Assembly (NCBI GenBank): GCA_963576565.1
Contig: OY755039.1
Span: 128,076,640-128,140,639 of the forward strand
DNA: 64,000 nucleotides
Direction of reading: 5' to 3'
Source: Aspidapion aeneum
Lineage: Eukaryota > Arthropoda > Insecta > Coleoptera > Brentidae
In this document: piece by piece, positions 45,001 through 57,463 of the stretch
Layout: every line of letters begins with the position of its first letter
Numbering within the stretch: the first letter of the stretch is position 1
The notes under the pieces: model-generated
The model's input: the letters and a program-made list of their open reading frames with translations, nothing else
What the model was told of the DNA's origin: nothing
The model's database searches: none
Position numbers and translations under genes: made by a program

Positions 45001-45352
45001 TGTATTGTACAATATTATTGTGTGGAGTCAAAAAGCGCGTTTCTTGCAAACCTGTATGTTTAGTGTTTAAAAAGTCACAAAAGTTTGAATGGGTAAGAAT
45101 AGAATTAAACACGATCAATTTGTATTGTATCAAAACTAACCTCTAAAACTAAGGTTTATTAAATTTCTACAATTGAATATGAAAAAAGTAATGCATTATA
45201 ATACTTATAGTAGGTTAGTGTGTGTGTTTATTTTTTAATATGATTGCTTGCTTTCTCATTTATTTTTGCACATCCAATAAAATAACAATTTTTAAAATAT
45301 ATCCTGCAAAACAAACAAATCCCTTTTGATCGACCTTTGTCTTCCTAAAAAT

Positions 45353-45660
45353 GAATATAAGTTAGACATATAAATGCAATATAAAAAAAGAATTTCTCCA
45401 ATCGGTTCAATAGGTGTTGAGAAATTAGTGAAACATATTAAGACCCTTGATCTAGATCTCGTTAATAATTAGTACAAGTTATTAATTATTCAATCGGTTC
45501 AATAGGTGATGAGAAATTAGCGAACAACTAATAAGGCCCTTTTGGGTGATCTATTTCTCCTTTAAATTTAATACAAGTTAGACATATCAATCCAATACAA
45601 AAAGAATTTCTCGAATGGGCTTAATAGGTGCTGAGAAATTAGCGAAAAACTATTAAGCAC
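45353..45660. repeat. Three degenerate direct repeats
   Basis: Units with AATTTCTCCAATCGGTTCAA, TAGGTG.TGAGAAATTAG at about 45390, 45485 and 45603. Non-coding. Confidence 0.6.
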
Positions 45661-46064
45661 CAAATAATATTTGCGCAGTTCACCGAATTACGTCTTTCTT
45701 AGAAACTGTCAACGCAAAACACGCACACATAGCGTAAAAAGTAGCTTTGCTACCCCCAGCTGATAGTGATCTTTCATTATGTACCCTTATTTTTATTTTA
45801 TTTTATTATGCCTTTTGGCACTTATTGAGGGAGTGCTTTTAGCCTTGGTTTGTGTGCTTTTCCAATAAATACTAAAATTAATAATTATTCTGATGCGGTT
45901 TTAGTTGTTATGAAATATTAACATTTAATACGTTTGCAATATTCTTGACGATCATTACGCCCATTTTAAGAAAATAAAAAATTAAAAATTGCCGTTTTTA
46001 TCAAATATCACGACGATTGCGTCATACCATATAATTAACCAACTGCATTACATATTACTTTTCT
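45661..46064. other. Gene-less stretch
   Basis: Nothing recognised. Confidence 0.4.
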
Positions 46065-46345
46065 TCCTTGCTAATCAGATAAAACAGAAACATATGAGGG
46101 ATTATAAGGTTTTCCTTTAACTACATAAACAGTGAAAAGGGATACATAAACAAAATGCACATCGGGAAATTCAATGAAATATTTTTAGAAATGATTTTAT
46201 TTTTAACAAACAAGGACAATTATTAATCGACTAATGCCTTTTTGATATTAAAACATATCAGGCTAAGCTAGTGCAGTCTTTTTTTGGCTATTCTGTCAAT
46301 TTTACACCTTGTTAGGTAACACAATTGGTATACATTTCATATGGG
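46065..46345 (-). repeat. Diverged Polinton terminal-repeat fragment
   Basis: Collinear with 43710-43990 of the intact element: AGATAAAACAG.AAC versus AGATAAAATAGGAAC, CTACATAAACAGTGA versus CTGCATAAACAATGA, ATGATTTTATTTTTAAC, then AATGCCTTTTT and AGGCTAAGC.AGTG. Several indels; older than the intact copy. Confidence 0.75.
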
Positions 46346-46495
46346 TCCCCAGCTTGAACTACAGCCACAGTTTACGTAGCATAATAGGTGACACAGTACA
46401 CACACATAACTATTATATCTTGCATTGATCACGTGTTAAATACCACAAACAACTTTCGCCTTATATCTTTTTAACCAACACTTCGTTCATGGTAC

Positions 46496-47600
46496 GGGTA
46501 GCGTATTTACGTTTCCGTCCTCATTTCACGTCGGCGCGGTTTTGAAATAGACACGGAAATGTTACAATATATTTGGTTCAAATACGTGTTGATTTTAAGA
46601 GTTTTGATCTCAAAATGAGCACGGGTCTGTAAGACAACATCGCTCATTAAACTATTACAAAAGCGTATTCAAAGGTTAAAATGCTAACATAACGAAGCTA
46701 ATCAATCAAATCTAACCGAACCGAACCAAAGCAAACTGAACCAATAATTTTTTTCAAAAAAAAAAACTTTCCTGACTTCCTACTCGGGATCCTAGAGGAT
46801 GTGAATCCGAACCGAAACGAACCGAATTGAACCAAACCGAACCGAATTGAACCAAACCGAACCGAACCGAACTAAAGCAAACTGAACCAACAATTAAAAA
46901 AAAAACTTTCCTGACTTCTTTCCCGGGATCCTAGAGGGTGTGAATGAATAGTGTTGTAGTTTGGTTTGGTTAGGTTAGGTTTGGTTCGGTTAGTTAGGAT
47001 CGGTCGGTTCGGATTCACATCCTCTAGGATCCCGGGTAGGAACTCAGGAAAGTTTTTTTTTTGAAAAAAATTATTGGTCCAGTTTGCTTTGGTTCGGTTC
47101 GGTTAGATTTGATTGATTAGCTTTCGTTAGGTTAGGTTTTGAAACTTTCTATTTTCATGTGGTTAGAAATCAATCAATCATTTAAATCATTAAAATTTAT
47201 TAATAACAGAACAACATCTGTCGTCGTCGTTGCGGTGTAAGATAATGAACACTGAACTTTGCAGCTATAGTAGTGGAAGAGTGTCCTTCAAACTTCAAAG
47301 AATTTCAAAATCTTGAGTAATATTAGTACAAATACTTTTAAAACTGCTCCATAATTTTCATATTAACAAACATGTAACCTCAAAATCAAACTAATAAACA
47401 ACGTGAATCCAATTTAAGTTTCAAATGTGCACTGATAAGTAAACCCCTGCGCTGCGTAATTCAACACAAATCCGTGCCTTGTTCGAGCCTCGGCGCCTTA
47501 AAATCCACACGCATTTGTAACCAAATATGCTGCAACATTTCCGTGTCTATTTCAAAACAGCGCTGCCGTGAAATCACCACGGAAACGTAAATACGCGTAC
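46496..47600. mobile_element. Terminal-inverted-repeat element with a foldback inside
   Basis: GCGTATTTACGTTTCCG at the left mirrors CGGAAACGTAAATACGC at the right; inner blocks mirror for about 110 bp (GAAATAGACACGGAAATGTT versus AACATTTCCGTGTCTATTTC). The interior holds the GGTTCGG foldback and gene-less DNA. No transposase. Confidence 0.6.
46699..47118. repeat. GGTTCGG/CCGAACC foldback
   Basis: Left arm AATCAATCAAATCTAACCG..., AACTTTCCTGACTTC, GGATCCTAGAGGATGTGAA; the right arm is its mirror ending GGTTAGATTTGATTGATT. The middle is runs of CCGAACCGAA and a second copy of the block (46905-46945). Confidence 0.8.
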
Positions 47601-49022
47601 GGGTAGACCTCGTTAGATATCTATCAGGGGAAATGAATCGACCCCTTCCCTCCGTAGATTCTAGGTACTCTCCGACCCGGAGTGTTTGCACCTGTCTAGG
47701 GTCCCTTTCCCAGGGTTACGGGAGAAGATCACATCGATATGAAAGGCGGAGAGAATGGACCTCTACGGTGATCATAGCATAGGTGGCAACCCTTTCTTTT
47801 AGGGATAGTATAAAAGAAAGCTGTTGCCTTACACTATGGCGTTGGGCTCGGTTAGAGGAGAAAAACCTTGATTAAAAATCCTGGCCCTCCAAGTAGGGGG
47901 TTGAGGCATTGGACTGTTCTCTAATACTTGTAAAACATAGCAATTACGAAAAATCCTAAACAAAGCGTCGGAGCAATGGATGATAATTCCGAAGATGAAA
48001 AAAGCAAATACAAAGGACTATGAATATAGCTACATGGAACGTAGAGGGAGGGAATCAAAAGTTGGACATTATTGCAACCGAAGTGCAGAATTGTAAGATC
48101 GATATTATTGCACTCACAGAGACAAAAAAGAAAGGAACAGGTACGAATAGTTTCGGCAATTTCGTTTATATATTCACTGGAGTCCCAAAAGAAAGGAGAG
48201 CAGCCAGAGGGGTATCCTTATTAATAAAGAAAAACCTAAAAAATAAGATTACCGACTACGATTGCATTAGTGAAAACATACTTCGAGTGAACATGAAGAT
48301 GTTTAATTATAATATAAGCATAATAGCAGCCTACGCACCATCAGATGACGAAAGAGTAGATACAAAAGAACTGTTCTTTGACCAACTTGATGAGACTATT
48401 ACCATGATCGGTAATACCAGAGAAATAATTATGCTTGGCCATTTTAATAGTCGAACTGGTAGACAAACCCAGAGCAAAGTGATAGAACCATTTGGAGAAG
48501 AACTAACAAATGATAATGGTTTGAGACTGATGCAATTGTGTGAAACCCACAACCTAAAAATAAATAATGGTTTTTTTAAACATAAGGATATTCATCGATA
48601 TACCTGGATTCAGCCAAAAATAAATCTTAAATCAATCATTGATTATGCTATAGATGGACAACACTCGTAATTAAAGTGGTATGATGTGCGAGCACTTCGT
48701 GGTGTTACCTGTGGATCTGACCACTATCTGGTAAAAGCAAAAATATTATTCCCTTTAAGAAAACAAATAAGGACGAAAGTATTGGAGAAAATGAAAACCT
48801 AGAGTGCATCAAAGACAATCAAAAATACAACTTTAGAAGCCTAGAAATCAAAAGTGCTCAAAGATTGTATCAGAACCGATTAGATAAAAAATTAATAAAC
48901 ACAGAACACTCATTTGAAGAGATATATACAAACATAATAAAAAGCTTGAAGGAAGCAAGCAACGAAGCTATTGGATACCCAGATAATAGAAATAACAATA
49001 AATCTAAAAATTTAAAAACTTA
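47600..49022 (+). pseudogene. RTE-like retrotransposon 5' half (leader and endonuclease)
   Basis: After a GC-richer leader (47600-48015) an open frame at 48020-48670 starts MNIATWNVEGG, the apurinic-type endonuclease opening, with LTETKKKGTG, IIAAYAPSDD, IIMLGHFNSRTGR and a degraded IDYAI end. SDHYLVKAKI follows after a stop. In GHFNSRTG the usual GD-N is changed to GH-N, so a catalytic residue seems lost. 3'-truncated near 49022. Confidence 0.8.
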
Positions 49023-50210
49023 ACGAATCGTTGCTATGTAGAATCTATTTGTCTATTAAATATTTAACTTTTTTAAATGGTTTACTTCTTATGAAAATAG
49101 GTAAAGCATTATACACTGTAGGACCCGTGTAACTGAGATATCTTTGAGTTGCGGAGAGTTTGACAAACGATATTGTTAAGATTCGATTTGAAGCATTACG
49201 AACATTATGATTTAATGCTAGTTTATTCGTATAACATGTGTTATTTAGCATAAATCTTATTACAGCCTTTGTATACAATTGTTCTAAAGTCAATAGTTCA
49301 CTTTCCTGAAAAAGTAGCTCTGTTGAGAATCTTTTATTTTTAAACATCATGACTTTTATTATGTATTTTTGAGCAGTAAGAAGGCAGGACATTGACGTTT
49401 TGCTTGCTCCACCCTAAGTAACTATACCATAATTTATTATGGATTCAACCAATGAGAAATATATTATTTTAATCATTTTTAGAGACATAATATTTGATTT
49501 GATAAAATTTATGTATAAGCTTCCTTACTTCTTTTTTGACATATTCTATATGTATTTTCAAATTTAACTAGATATATAGGAGGCTATGATCTAACCAACA
49601 TTTAATTTTTGACACAGCAATTTCAGCTTTTTTATGGCAATATTCCATGTTTCACCTTGCACTATAATTGCTGTGTCATCTGCAAAGCAATAGACAACCC
49701 CCTCCTCATCAAGAGCTAAAAAAACATCATTAATATAAGCATTAAACAATAGTGGCCCTAGAACTGTCCCCTGTGGAACACCGCACACTACCGGGAGAGG
49801 CTCACTTATGATGTCTCCAATTTTGATTCTTTGAGTTCTGTTGTTTAGGTATGATTCCATATATATTACACCTCTAATATCCATTTTGTGAAGCCTCTCT
49901 AGCAGTGTACGATGTGCCACAGGGTCGAAGGCCTTTTTTAAGTCCAGAAAAATGCCCACAACCCTTTCTCCGCTAACCAGACCCCCAAAAACCATCTCAG
50001 TAACCCTTGCTAAAGCATTTTCAGTACTGGAGTTTCTTTTAAAAGCATATTGATTTTAGATGGCAAGTTTATTTCTTCGAAAATGATTGCAGCCTAATTT
50101 AAAGCATTTTTCAACTAATTTACCAATTGTACTTATTAAGGCGATTGGCCTATAATTGGATGTTTAGGACATATGTTCATATGAAGTTTTTTTCTTAAAA
50201 TGGGCCCAAA
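49023..50210 (-). pseudogene. Jockey/CR1-type retrotransposon RT fragment
   Basis: On the minus strand, RT blocks run SIGKLVEKCF..GCNHFRRNK (about 50060-50140), a stop, then ENALARVTEM, VVGIFLDLKKAFDPVAH, VVCGVPQGTVLGPLLFNAYI and YCFADDTAIIVQG (open 49591-49995), and an RT C-terminal part at 49045-49392 (LTAQKYIIKVMM, YTKAVIRFMLNN). The FADD active site is present. Frames are broken and the element is 5'-truncated. Confidence 0.8.
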
Positions 50211-50740
50211 AATTACCCTTATAAATATTGACATTCAATAGGCTGTATAGTGCGTTTTGACGAGCGAGGTAAAACGTAGTTTAACTGGCTTGTTAAGAAA
50301 ACTAGCATTTTAAGTGTTTTTTGTAAAGTGAGAACACACAAAAATCGTTAAAAATACCTGTATCGGTTTTCTCTAAATGTTGTCATTTGCGCTCAGTATA
50401 ATTTACTGTTGTTTTCATAATAATCTTACATATACATATAAAAAAATATTAGATCAGTAAAAGAAGGTCGTCTTATACAAACTATCGCTTATTAGGTATG
50501 ATTGAAAACATCCGACGTCGTTACATTTCATGATGGCCCTGGAATTTAATATCTACAATCTTGACGCTCTCGGAACTAATAAATTGGAATATTGCCTTAG
50601 GGAGTAATGCAATTATTGCTCGCCTGTATGATATTATTAGTTATAAGGTAGGGACATATACGTATTAGAACCGGACGAGTCCGATCACGCTTCATGTTCA
50701 AGTTCGGTTCACTTATGCAACACAGAAAAAAATTTCTGCT
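50211..50740. other. Gene-less stretch
   Basis: Nothing recognised. Confidence 0.4.
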
Positions 50741-53070
50741 TGGTAAAATTCATTTCATGCAAAGTAAAGGATCCCGCCCGGAGCTTATGGGCGGTGGCTT
50801 TCGATTGGATTTCTTTTAAATTTCAGTATGTTGTAGATCTTGATGCCCTGATGAAGAGTTATTTCTGCCCCATCGTCGTCCGACCTATGATTTCTAAGAT
50901 ACAAAGGTCCAAAGTTTCAGTTTTTAGCTTTCGTCACAAAAAACTATTTCAAGTAATTTCTACCTATTCTGAAAAGTGATATTATTGTCTGTTGTATATC
51001 AAACTTTAGGCCACAAGTAGAGCTTAATACATAGACAAAAAAATTGGACTTATTAACAGTTTGCTACATTCAGTGGCGTTCCAAACATAAAAATTATTGA
51101 AAAATATTTATTCAAAAAACAATGCTTTACAGAATTAACTATAAAAAAAGAACAAACGGTGGAATTTTTTTGATTTCTCCTGTCTTTTAGGAATCTCCCT
51201 AAGAAACCAAAATATGTATAAATGGTAAAAATCGGTTTGTAAAGTTTTTCACAAAACGATGTAAAACTCTAAGCTTTTTTGAACTTTAATGGTTTTTTTT
51301 TTGAAATGCAAAATACTTTGGCTTTTTTTAACGATAATATTTAAACAAATATAATTATGAGGTTAATGGAATAATTTTTGTTGCTCACAGTACTTTTTTT
51401 ATCATTTATTCACTCAGTTGCATGCAATTTACCAAGATAAAAGTTCGAAATCCTAACTTCTTTTGACATTGATTGTTTTGCGACATTAAAAGTAAAATAA
51501 AAAGTTTAACAATATAATCTGTCAATTTGACATTGGTAGGTTAATGAAACGAGCTAAAGGTAAGCTCTACACGAAAAAAATTTATAACGGGTGGGCCAAA
51601 AAAAACCGGATAATTTTTTTTCCAATTTAACTTGAATTATATGATCGATTTTATAATGATAAACTGCATTAATCAGAGTTTTGACCAAAATATTTTTTTG
51701 TCCGATATCTCAAAATCCAAGATGGCGGACGAAAATAAAACATGTTCGCAATATAAGAATAAACGAGCATCTTTGAAGGGTACAAATTAATTTCGTCCGC
51801 CATCTTGGATTTTGAGATATCGGACAAAAAATAAATTTAATCAGAACTCTGATTAATTCTCTGCCAAGCGTAGTTTGTCCGATTAAAATCGATTATATAG
51901 CTCAAACGTTATAATAAAAAAAATGATCCGGTTTTTTGTGGCCCACCCGGTATAACTTTTTGAAGTGTAAACTTCTTTAGGCGCGTTTAGCAGATTTTGT
52001 GGGTAGTGAACTGAACTGAGCCGTCAGGCTCGGCTATGTAACGCTCATGCGGGTGGAATCGGCTCGAGTCGACTAACTGTGAGAAACATTTAGCGAGCGA
52101 TATGATGATGCAGATAAAGGCCAGTACACAGAAGAATTCGGTTCGGTCCGCTTTGCAGAATATGTTATTGGCCAGTATTATTAATTTCGCCTTGTTGAAG
52201 TTTACACTTCTGCCGTGTTAAGGTCTTAAGCACACACAATAATTTTTTTTTCGTGTAGACCTCACCTTTAGCTCGTTTTACTAACCTGTCATTGTCAAGT
52301 TGATAGATCATATTGTTAAACTTTTTTATTTTACTTTTAATGTCGCCAACCAATCAATGTCAAAAGAAGGTAGGATTTCGAACATTTATCTTGGTAAATA
52401 ACACGCCACTGAATAAATAAATGATAAAAAGTACTGCGAGTAACAAAAATCATTCCATTAACCTCATAATTATATTTGCTTAAATATTATCGTTAAAAAA
52501 AGCGAAACGATTTTGCATTAAAAAAAAACATTAAAATCCTAAAAGCTACAGCGTTTTGTGAAAAACATTACAAACCAATTTTTACCATTTATACATATTT
52601 TGGTTTCTTTGGAAGATTCTTAAAAGACAGGAGAAATCAAAGAAAATTCCACCGTTTGTTCTTTTTTTATAGTTAATTCTGTAAAGCATCGTTTTTTGAA
52701 TAAATATTTTTTAATAATTTTTATGTTTGGAACGCCACTGAATGTAGTAAACTATTAATAGGTCCAATTTTTTTGTTTGTATATTAAGCTCTACTTGTGA
52801 CCTAATGTTTGATATATAACACACAATAATATAATTTTTCAGAATAGGTAGAAATGACCTGAAATAGTTTTTTTTGAAAAATGCACGAAAGCTAAAAACT
52901 GAAACTTTAAACCTATGTATCTTAGAAAATATAGGTCGGACGACGATGGGGCAATGATAACTTTTCATCAGGGCATCAAGGTCTACAACATACTGAAATT
53001 AAAAAGAAATCCAACCGAAAGCCACCGCCCATAAACTCCGGGCGTTATCCTTTGGCGAGTGATAAATTCA
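50741..53070. mobile_element. Giant hairpin element with about 1.2-kb arms
   Basis: The left arm (50741 to about 51985) and right arm (about 52185 to 53070) are inverted copies. Matching blocks include GGCGGTGGCTTTCG, TTGATGCCCTGATGA, CATCGTCGTCCGACCTAT, ATAATTATATTTG-type and GAAGTGTAAACTTC. The centre lies near 52080. One MITE (51588-51955) sits in the left arm only. No protein is recognised. Which class moves it is unknown. Confidence 0.75.
51588..51955. repeat. Palindromic MITE with CCGGGTGGGCC-type ends
   Basis: Ends ACGGGTGGGCCAAAAAAAAC and its mirror TTTTTGTGGCCCACCCGG, TA on both sides; inner mirror AATCCAAGATGGCGGACGAA / TTCGTCCGCCATCTTGGATT. Mariner-like TA target is suggested. Confidence 0.75.
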
Positions 53071-53225
53071 ACACTTATGCAAATGATTTTATATAAGATT
53101 TTACACTTTTCAGAAAAATGTGGGTGTTAATATAAACTGCTGTACATTGTACATCAAATTTTTCAATGGAATCGTCTTGCCAAATTTAAAAAAACTTACT
53201 CGCTGGTTAGCTTTTGCAAAAATAT

Positions 53226-53658
53226 TGTTACGGGTTCACAACGACAAATTAAAACTCGCAATTGTTGAAAACGATACGTCAATTTATTCCGACAAATTAT
53301 GTACAAAAACACGCACTTAAACTTACTAATAACTTGCTAATAATTCACTACTTTAATACGCCTATTAACTTCGCGTTAACATCTAGCGATCACTACCATT
53401 GGTTATCTCTGACTGCCCGATGCATGACGTCCGGCCCTATATATGAGGGTCTGCCTACTATTCGAGAATTTTCCATCTTTGTGCGATTCCGAATCATTCC
53501 GCCCTTTTCTGGAGCCGGACCGTTCACATACCAGTTCGTCACAGATAACGCAACTAAAACCTAGATTAAGAATACAACCATGAAATACGTCAACCTAATA
53601 CTACACTAAACCTAAATAAATTCTAACTATAAAATTTAAATAACTTAAATTTGTAACA
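53226..53658 (-). repeat. Gypsy 3' LTR
   Basis: TG...CA termini; adjacent purine-rich tract (reverse strand GAAGAGGAGGATAG, 53659-53672) is the plus-strand primer site. Confidence 0.95.
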
Positions 53659-53670
53659 CTATCCTCCTCT

Positions 53671-54779
53671 TCAGGTTTGATCGTCTCGATCAACATCTCC
53701 CAGGTAAGGTTTTAGTCTATCTAGATGAACAACTTTCATCTTGGACTTCGGGCTTTTCTGGATTCGGTAGACTACATCATTAATTCTCTTAACAATTTTA
53801 TAAGGCCCTTCCCATGGTGGTGTCAACTTAGGTGATCTTCCTTTCTTGCGTTGAGGATTGTATAGCCAGACTTGATCATTCTCTTTGAACCCTGAAGAGT
53901 TTGCTTTCAGGTCATACCTCGCTTTCATGCGGTCACTGGCTATTTCTATTCGCTCTCTAACCACTTCATGGGTATCGTGCAGCTTTTGCCTTAAACGTTC
54001 GACATAGTCATTAACCTCTAAGTGTTCTTCTTCAGTTGAACCAAACATGATATCACATGGTAAACGCAGTTCTCTACCAAACAGGATACTAGATGGAGTA
54101 GCTCCTGTCGTATTGTGAATGGCGGTTCTATAGGCCATCAAAAACAATGGAATATATTGGTCCCAATCTGTTTGGTGCTATCAACAACTTTGCAAAGATG
54201 TTCTTCTATTGTTTTATTAAATCTTTCAACCATGCCATCTGACTGCGGATGTAAAGCAGTAGTCCGTGTTTTATGTATTCCTAAAAGGTCACAGAGATTC
54301 TGGAAGAGCTTTGATTCAAAGTTTCTTCCTTGATCTGAATGTAGTTCCAAAGGAATGCCAAATCGGCTGAAAACATCATTTACCAGAACTTCTGCAACTG
54401 TAGCGGCCTCTTGGTTAGGCAAAGCAAAAACTTCTGGCCATTTGCTAAAGTAATCCATGACAACAAGGATGTATTTGTTGCCCTTTTTAGTTTCTGAAAA
54501 TGGTCCGGCCACATCAATAGCGATGCGTTCGAATGGCAGACCTACGTTATATTGTTTCATTTGACCTCTGGACCTTGTTTTGGGACCTTGGCTGGCTGCA
54601 CAAGTCGAACATCGGCGGCACCAGTTTTTCACATCTTGAAAGTAATTGACCCAATAAAATCGGTTTCGAATTTTGTCCATGGTTTTATTTATGCCTAGGT
54701 GCTCGCCTGATTTCCCACCATGGCATTCGGTCATTATATTGTCTACCATGCTCCTAGGAACCACTACTTGATTAATCAC
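53671..54779 (-). pseudogene. Gypsy integrase, frameshifted
   Basis: The first part (54138-54779) holds the HHCC zinc domain (HGGKSGEHLGINKT..CRRCSTC) and D-D-E core: IAIDVAGPF, LHSDQGRNFES, SDGMVERFNKT. It shifts frame near 54170; the other frame (53671-54147) continues LMAYRTAIHNTTGATPS, LFGRELRLP, a GPYKIVKRIND stretch and VVHLDRLKPYLG. All catalytic residues remain. Confidence 0.9.
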
Positions 54780-54842
54780 AGTAAGGCCATCGGCACTTTC
54801 CCAGGCACGTTTAAGGATGTTTTCTTCTACTATCAGTGAATC

Positions 54843-55115
54843 TCATTGTGCCCACAGTGATTTGAATATCACCCCTTGGTTTGCGATATCTTGCCATGAT
54901 GGTCGTGGCTTGTTCTCTTCTTTCAATCGCAAGATAGGTCCTACTTCTTTGTCGTCAAGTTGTGTGGTTCTAATCGAAGCCGACATCCATTCTTCATCTG
55001 GTTCTAACTTTATCTGGCGCACGTAGTTAATTCCTTCTTTCTGGTCAATTTTCCTGCAATGTTTACAATCCTCAGGGCAAGATCTTCTGGACAATGCATC
55101 CGCATTATTATGCAC
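54843..55115 (-). pseudogene. Gypsy pol linker between RNase H and integrase
   Basis: Same frame as both neighbours, bounded by TGA codons at 55127-55125 and 54845-54843. Contains NADALSRR, the conserved end of the RNase H region, and CPEDCKHCRK. Confidence 0.85.
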
Positions 55116-55124
55116 CCTTCCCGC

Positions 55125-56475
55125 TCAATGCTTAATTTGATAATGGTATTGTTGTAGCTTTTCTATCCATCTCGCGACTTGCCCCTCAGGTTGTTTCATT
55201 TTCATGAGCCACTGTAACGCAGCATGATCCGTTCTAATCAGAAACTCTTGTCCGTATAGATATTTGTGAAAGTGATCTACTGATTTAACTATGGCTAGGA
55301 GCTCCTTTCTAGTAACACAATAATTTCTCTCTGGTTTGGATAGCTTCTTGCTGAAAAATTCGATGACCCGTTCTTCTCCATCTTGTACTTGGGAGAGTAC
55401 TGCTCCTATGCCATCGTTGCTCACATCGGTATCTAATATGAATTTTCCTTTTGGAATGGGATATGCAAGAATCGGACTAGAACATAATGCTGCTTTTAGT
55501 CTTCTAAATGCTTGGTCACATTCGGTATTCCATTTGTAAGAAGCTTTATCCTCTGTAAGTCTATGTAATGGAGACGCTATTTTGACGAATCCTTCTACAA
55601 ATCGTCTGTAGTATGTACACAGACCCAAAAAGCTTCTCAATTTATGTTTGTCACGAGGTTGGGGCCATTCTTTTATTGCTTGTAACTTCTTTTCGTCGGT
55701 ATGGATGCCTTCTCGGGTAACGACGTGACCCAGGAACTCAAGTTTTTCTTGGAACAGAAAACATTTCTTTGAGTTCAATTTAAGATTTGCGTTCTTGATT
55801 CTTGAGAATACTTCTCGTAAATTATCTAGATGATCTTGAAATGATTTCCCCATTACTATGACATCATCCAAATAGACTAGGCAGGTTTTCCAAGTAAGGC
55901 CTCGTAGAACGACTTCCATTAGTCTTTCAAATGTAGCTGAGGCATTGCACAGGCCAAATGGCATCACATTAAACTGATAAAGTCCACTTCCAGCAGAGAA
56001 TGCAGTCTTCTCTTTATCTCTTTCAAAGATTCCTACTTGCCAATACCCACTTTTCAAGTCAAGAGTAGAAAACCAATATGATCCTGCCAACGTTGTTAAT
56101 GTGTCGTCTATTCTTGGCAGTGGGTAACTATCTTTCTTGGTCACACCGTTAAGTTTCCTGTAGTCGACACAAAATCTAGTACTTCCATCCTTTTTAGTGA
56201 CCAACACCACAGGAGATGACCAAGGACTTGATGACTCTTCAATAACACCGTCGCTGAGCATTTTATTAATGAGATTGTGAACTTCTTCTTGCTTGGCCAT
56301 TGGTAGTCTTCTTGGGGGCTGTCTTATCGGTTGGGCATCGCCAGTGTTGATAGCATGTTGAATGAGGTTTGTGCGTCCCGAACTACTCCTAGTTTCGAAG
56401 ATATTATTTTGTTCTTCTATAAACTCTCTCGCTTTACTAAATTCTTCTGGAGTGAGATGTTGCCAAATTGCTGAA
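55125..56475 (-). pseudogene. Gypsy reverse transcriptase and RNase H
   Basis: The frame is readable from about 56475 (LTPEEFSKAREFIEE..NLIQHAINTGDAQPIRQPPRRLP). RT: WSSPVVLVTKKDGSTRFCVD, FSTLDLKSGYWQV, FNVMPFGLCNAS and YLDDVIV, the active site. RNase H follows: FILDTDVSNDGIGAVLSQ, NYCVTRKELLAIV, FLIRTDHAALQWL. Ends at a TGA where relatives read on. Confidence 0.93.
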
Positions 56476-56515
56476 GTACCTCCATTGGTAACTTGCTTGT
56501 ATCCTCGGAAGTTGG

Positions 56516-57463
56516 CTATTCACATCTTGTTACTTTCTTTACTGGTTCAAATAATGCTACCACCTCCCCCTTATTAATTTTGACACTATTTGGGAAAATA
56601 TTGGCGACTCTAATCGGGATGTCTTTATCGGTTTTAACTAGTGATTTTGCAACGAGGTAGGTGTTGAGTGTGTTTTGTTGGCTTATGAGTCCGACGCAGC
56701 TTGATGTTTTACTTTCTAGCCTCCCAAAAATTATGGTCTCACTGTTACCGACTAGTCTTGTTGTGCATACTGCCACCACCTTTATTGGTTCTTTATTGAT
56801 GTGACTATTTGACAAAATGAACTCTTCATTCCCAAATCTTAGGGTATTAAGTTTATTATCAAACGCAAATCCATGTATACTTATCAGGTCCATTCCCAAA
56901 ATAAATTCGTCTTCAATGTCTGCAACTAATACCGAGTGGCGAATCTTCAACCTCCCCAGCTGTAGGTCTATGCCTGTCTGCCCCAACACGTCGGCGGATT
57001 CTCCAGTCACAGTCTTAAGTGTTATTTTCTTTTCTGTTGGTCGAATTTTATATCTCGTTGCAATTTTGAACTTAAGCAATGATATGGCAGCACCAGTGTC
57101 TACTGTTATATTAACTTTTCTTCCATTAATAAGTCCGTCGATGTTAAGACTGCCAGCAGTATGTTTTAAGCTCTTGATAGAGTAAATTTTGGGGGCTAAA
57201 TTCCCATTAGCCAACACCCGCCCCTCTGCGTTGACTAGTTTTAGTTTTTCCTGATCTCTTCTTCGGTACTCTGTCCCACTAGATGGTGAGCGAGACCTCA
57301 TTTGGACACGACATTCGCGTTGAATATGCCCTGTACGTCCGCATCTGAAACACTTTACATTTGGAGGGGATCGTCTGCTTTCTTTCAAAGAGTCAATCTT
57401 CTCTATCAGTGATTGAAACATTTGGTTTAGCGTTTTTAAGTTGACCTCATGTCCATTGCTCAT
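56516..57463 (-). CDS. Gypsy nucleocapsid knuckle and aspartic protease
   Basis: CCHC knuckle CFRCGRTGHIQREC near residue 38; protease active site VDTGAAISLL near 121 and a later EFILGMDLI. Overlaps gag by 17 bp in another frame, which may be a programmed shift or a lesion. Ends with TAG 40 bases before the RT frame becomes recognisable. Confidence 0.85.
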   Translation of the reverse strand: MSNGHEVNLKTLNQMFQSLIEKIDSLKESRRSPPNVKCFRCGRTGHIQRECRVQMRSRSPSSGTEYRRRDQEKLKLVNAEGRVLANGNLAPKIYSIKSLKHTAGSLNIDGLINGRKVNITVDTGAAISLLKFKIATRYKIRPTEKKITLKTVTGESADVLGQTGIDLQLGRLKIRHSVLVADIEDEFILGMDLISIHGFAFDNKLNTLRFGNEEFILSNSHINKEPIKVVAVCTTRLVGNSETIIFGRLESKTSSCVGLISQQNTLNTYLVAKSLVKTDKDIPIRVANIFPNSVKINKGEVVALFEPVKKVTRCE

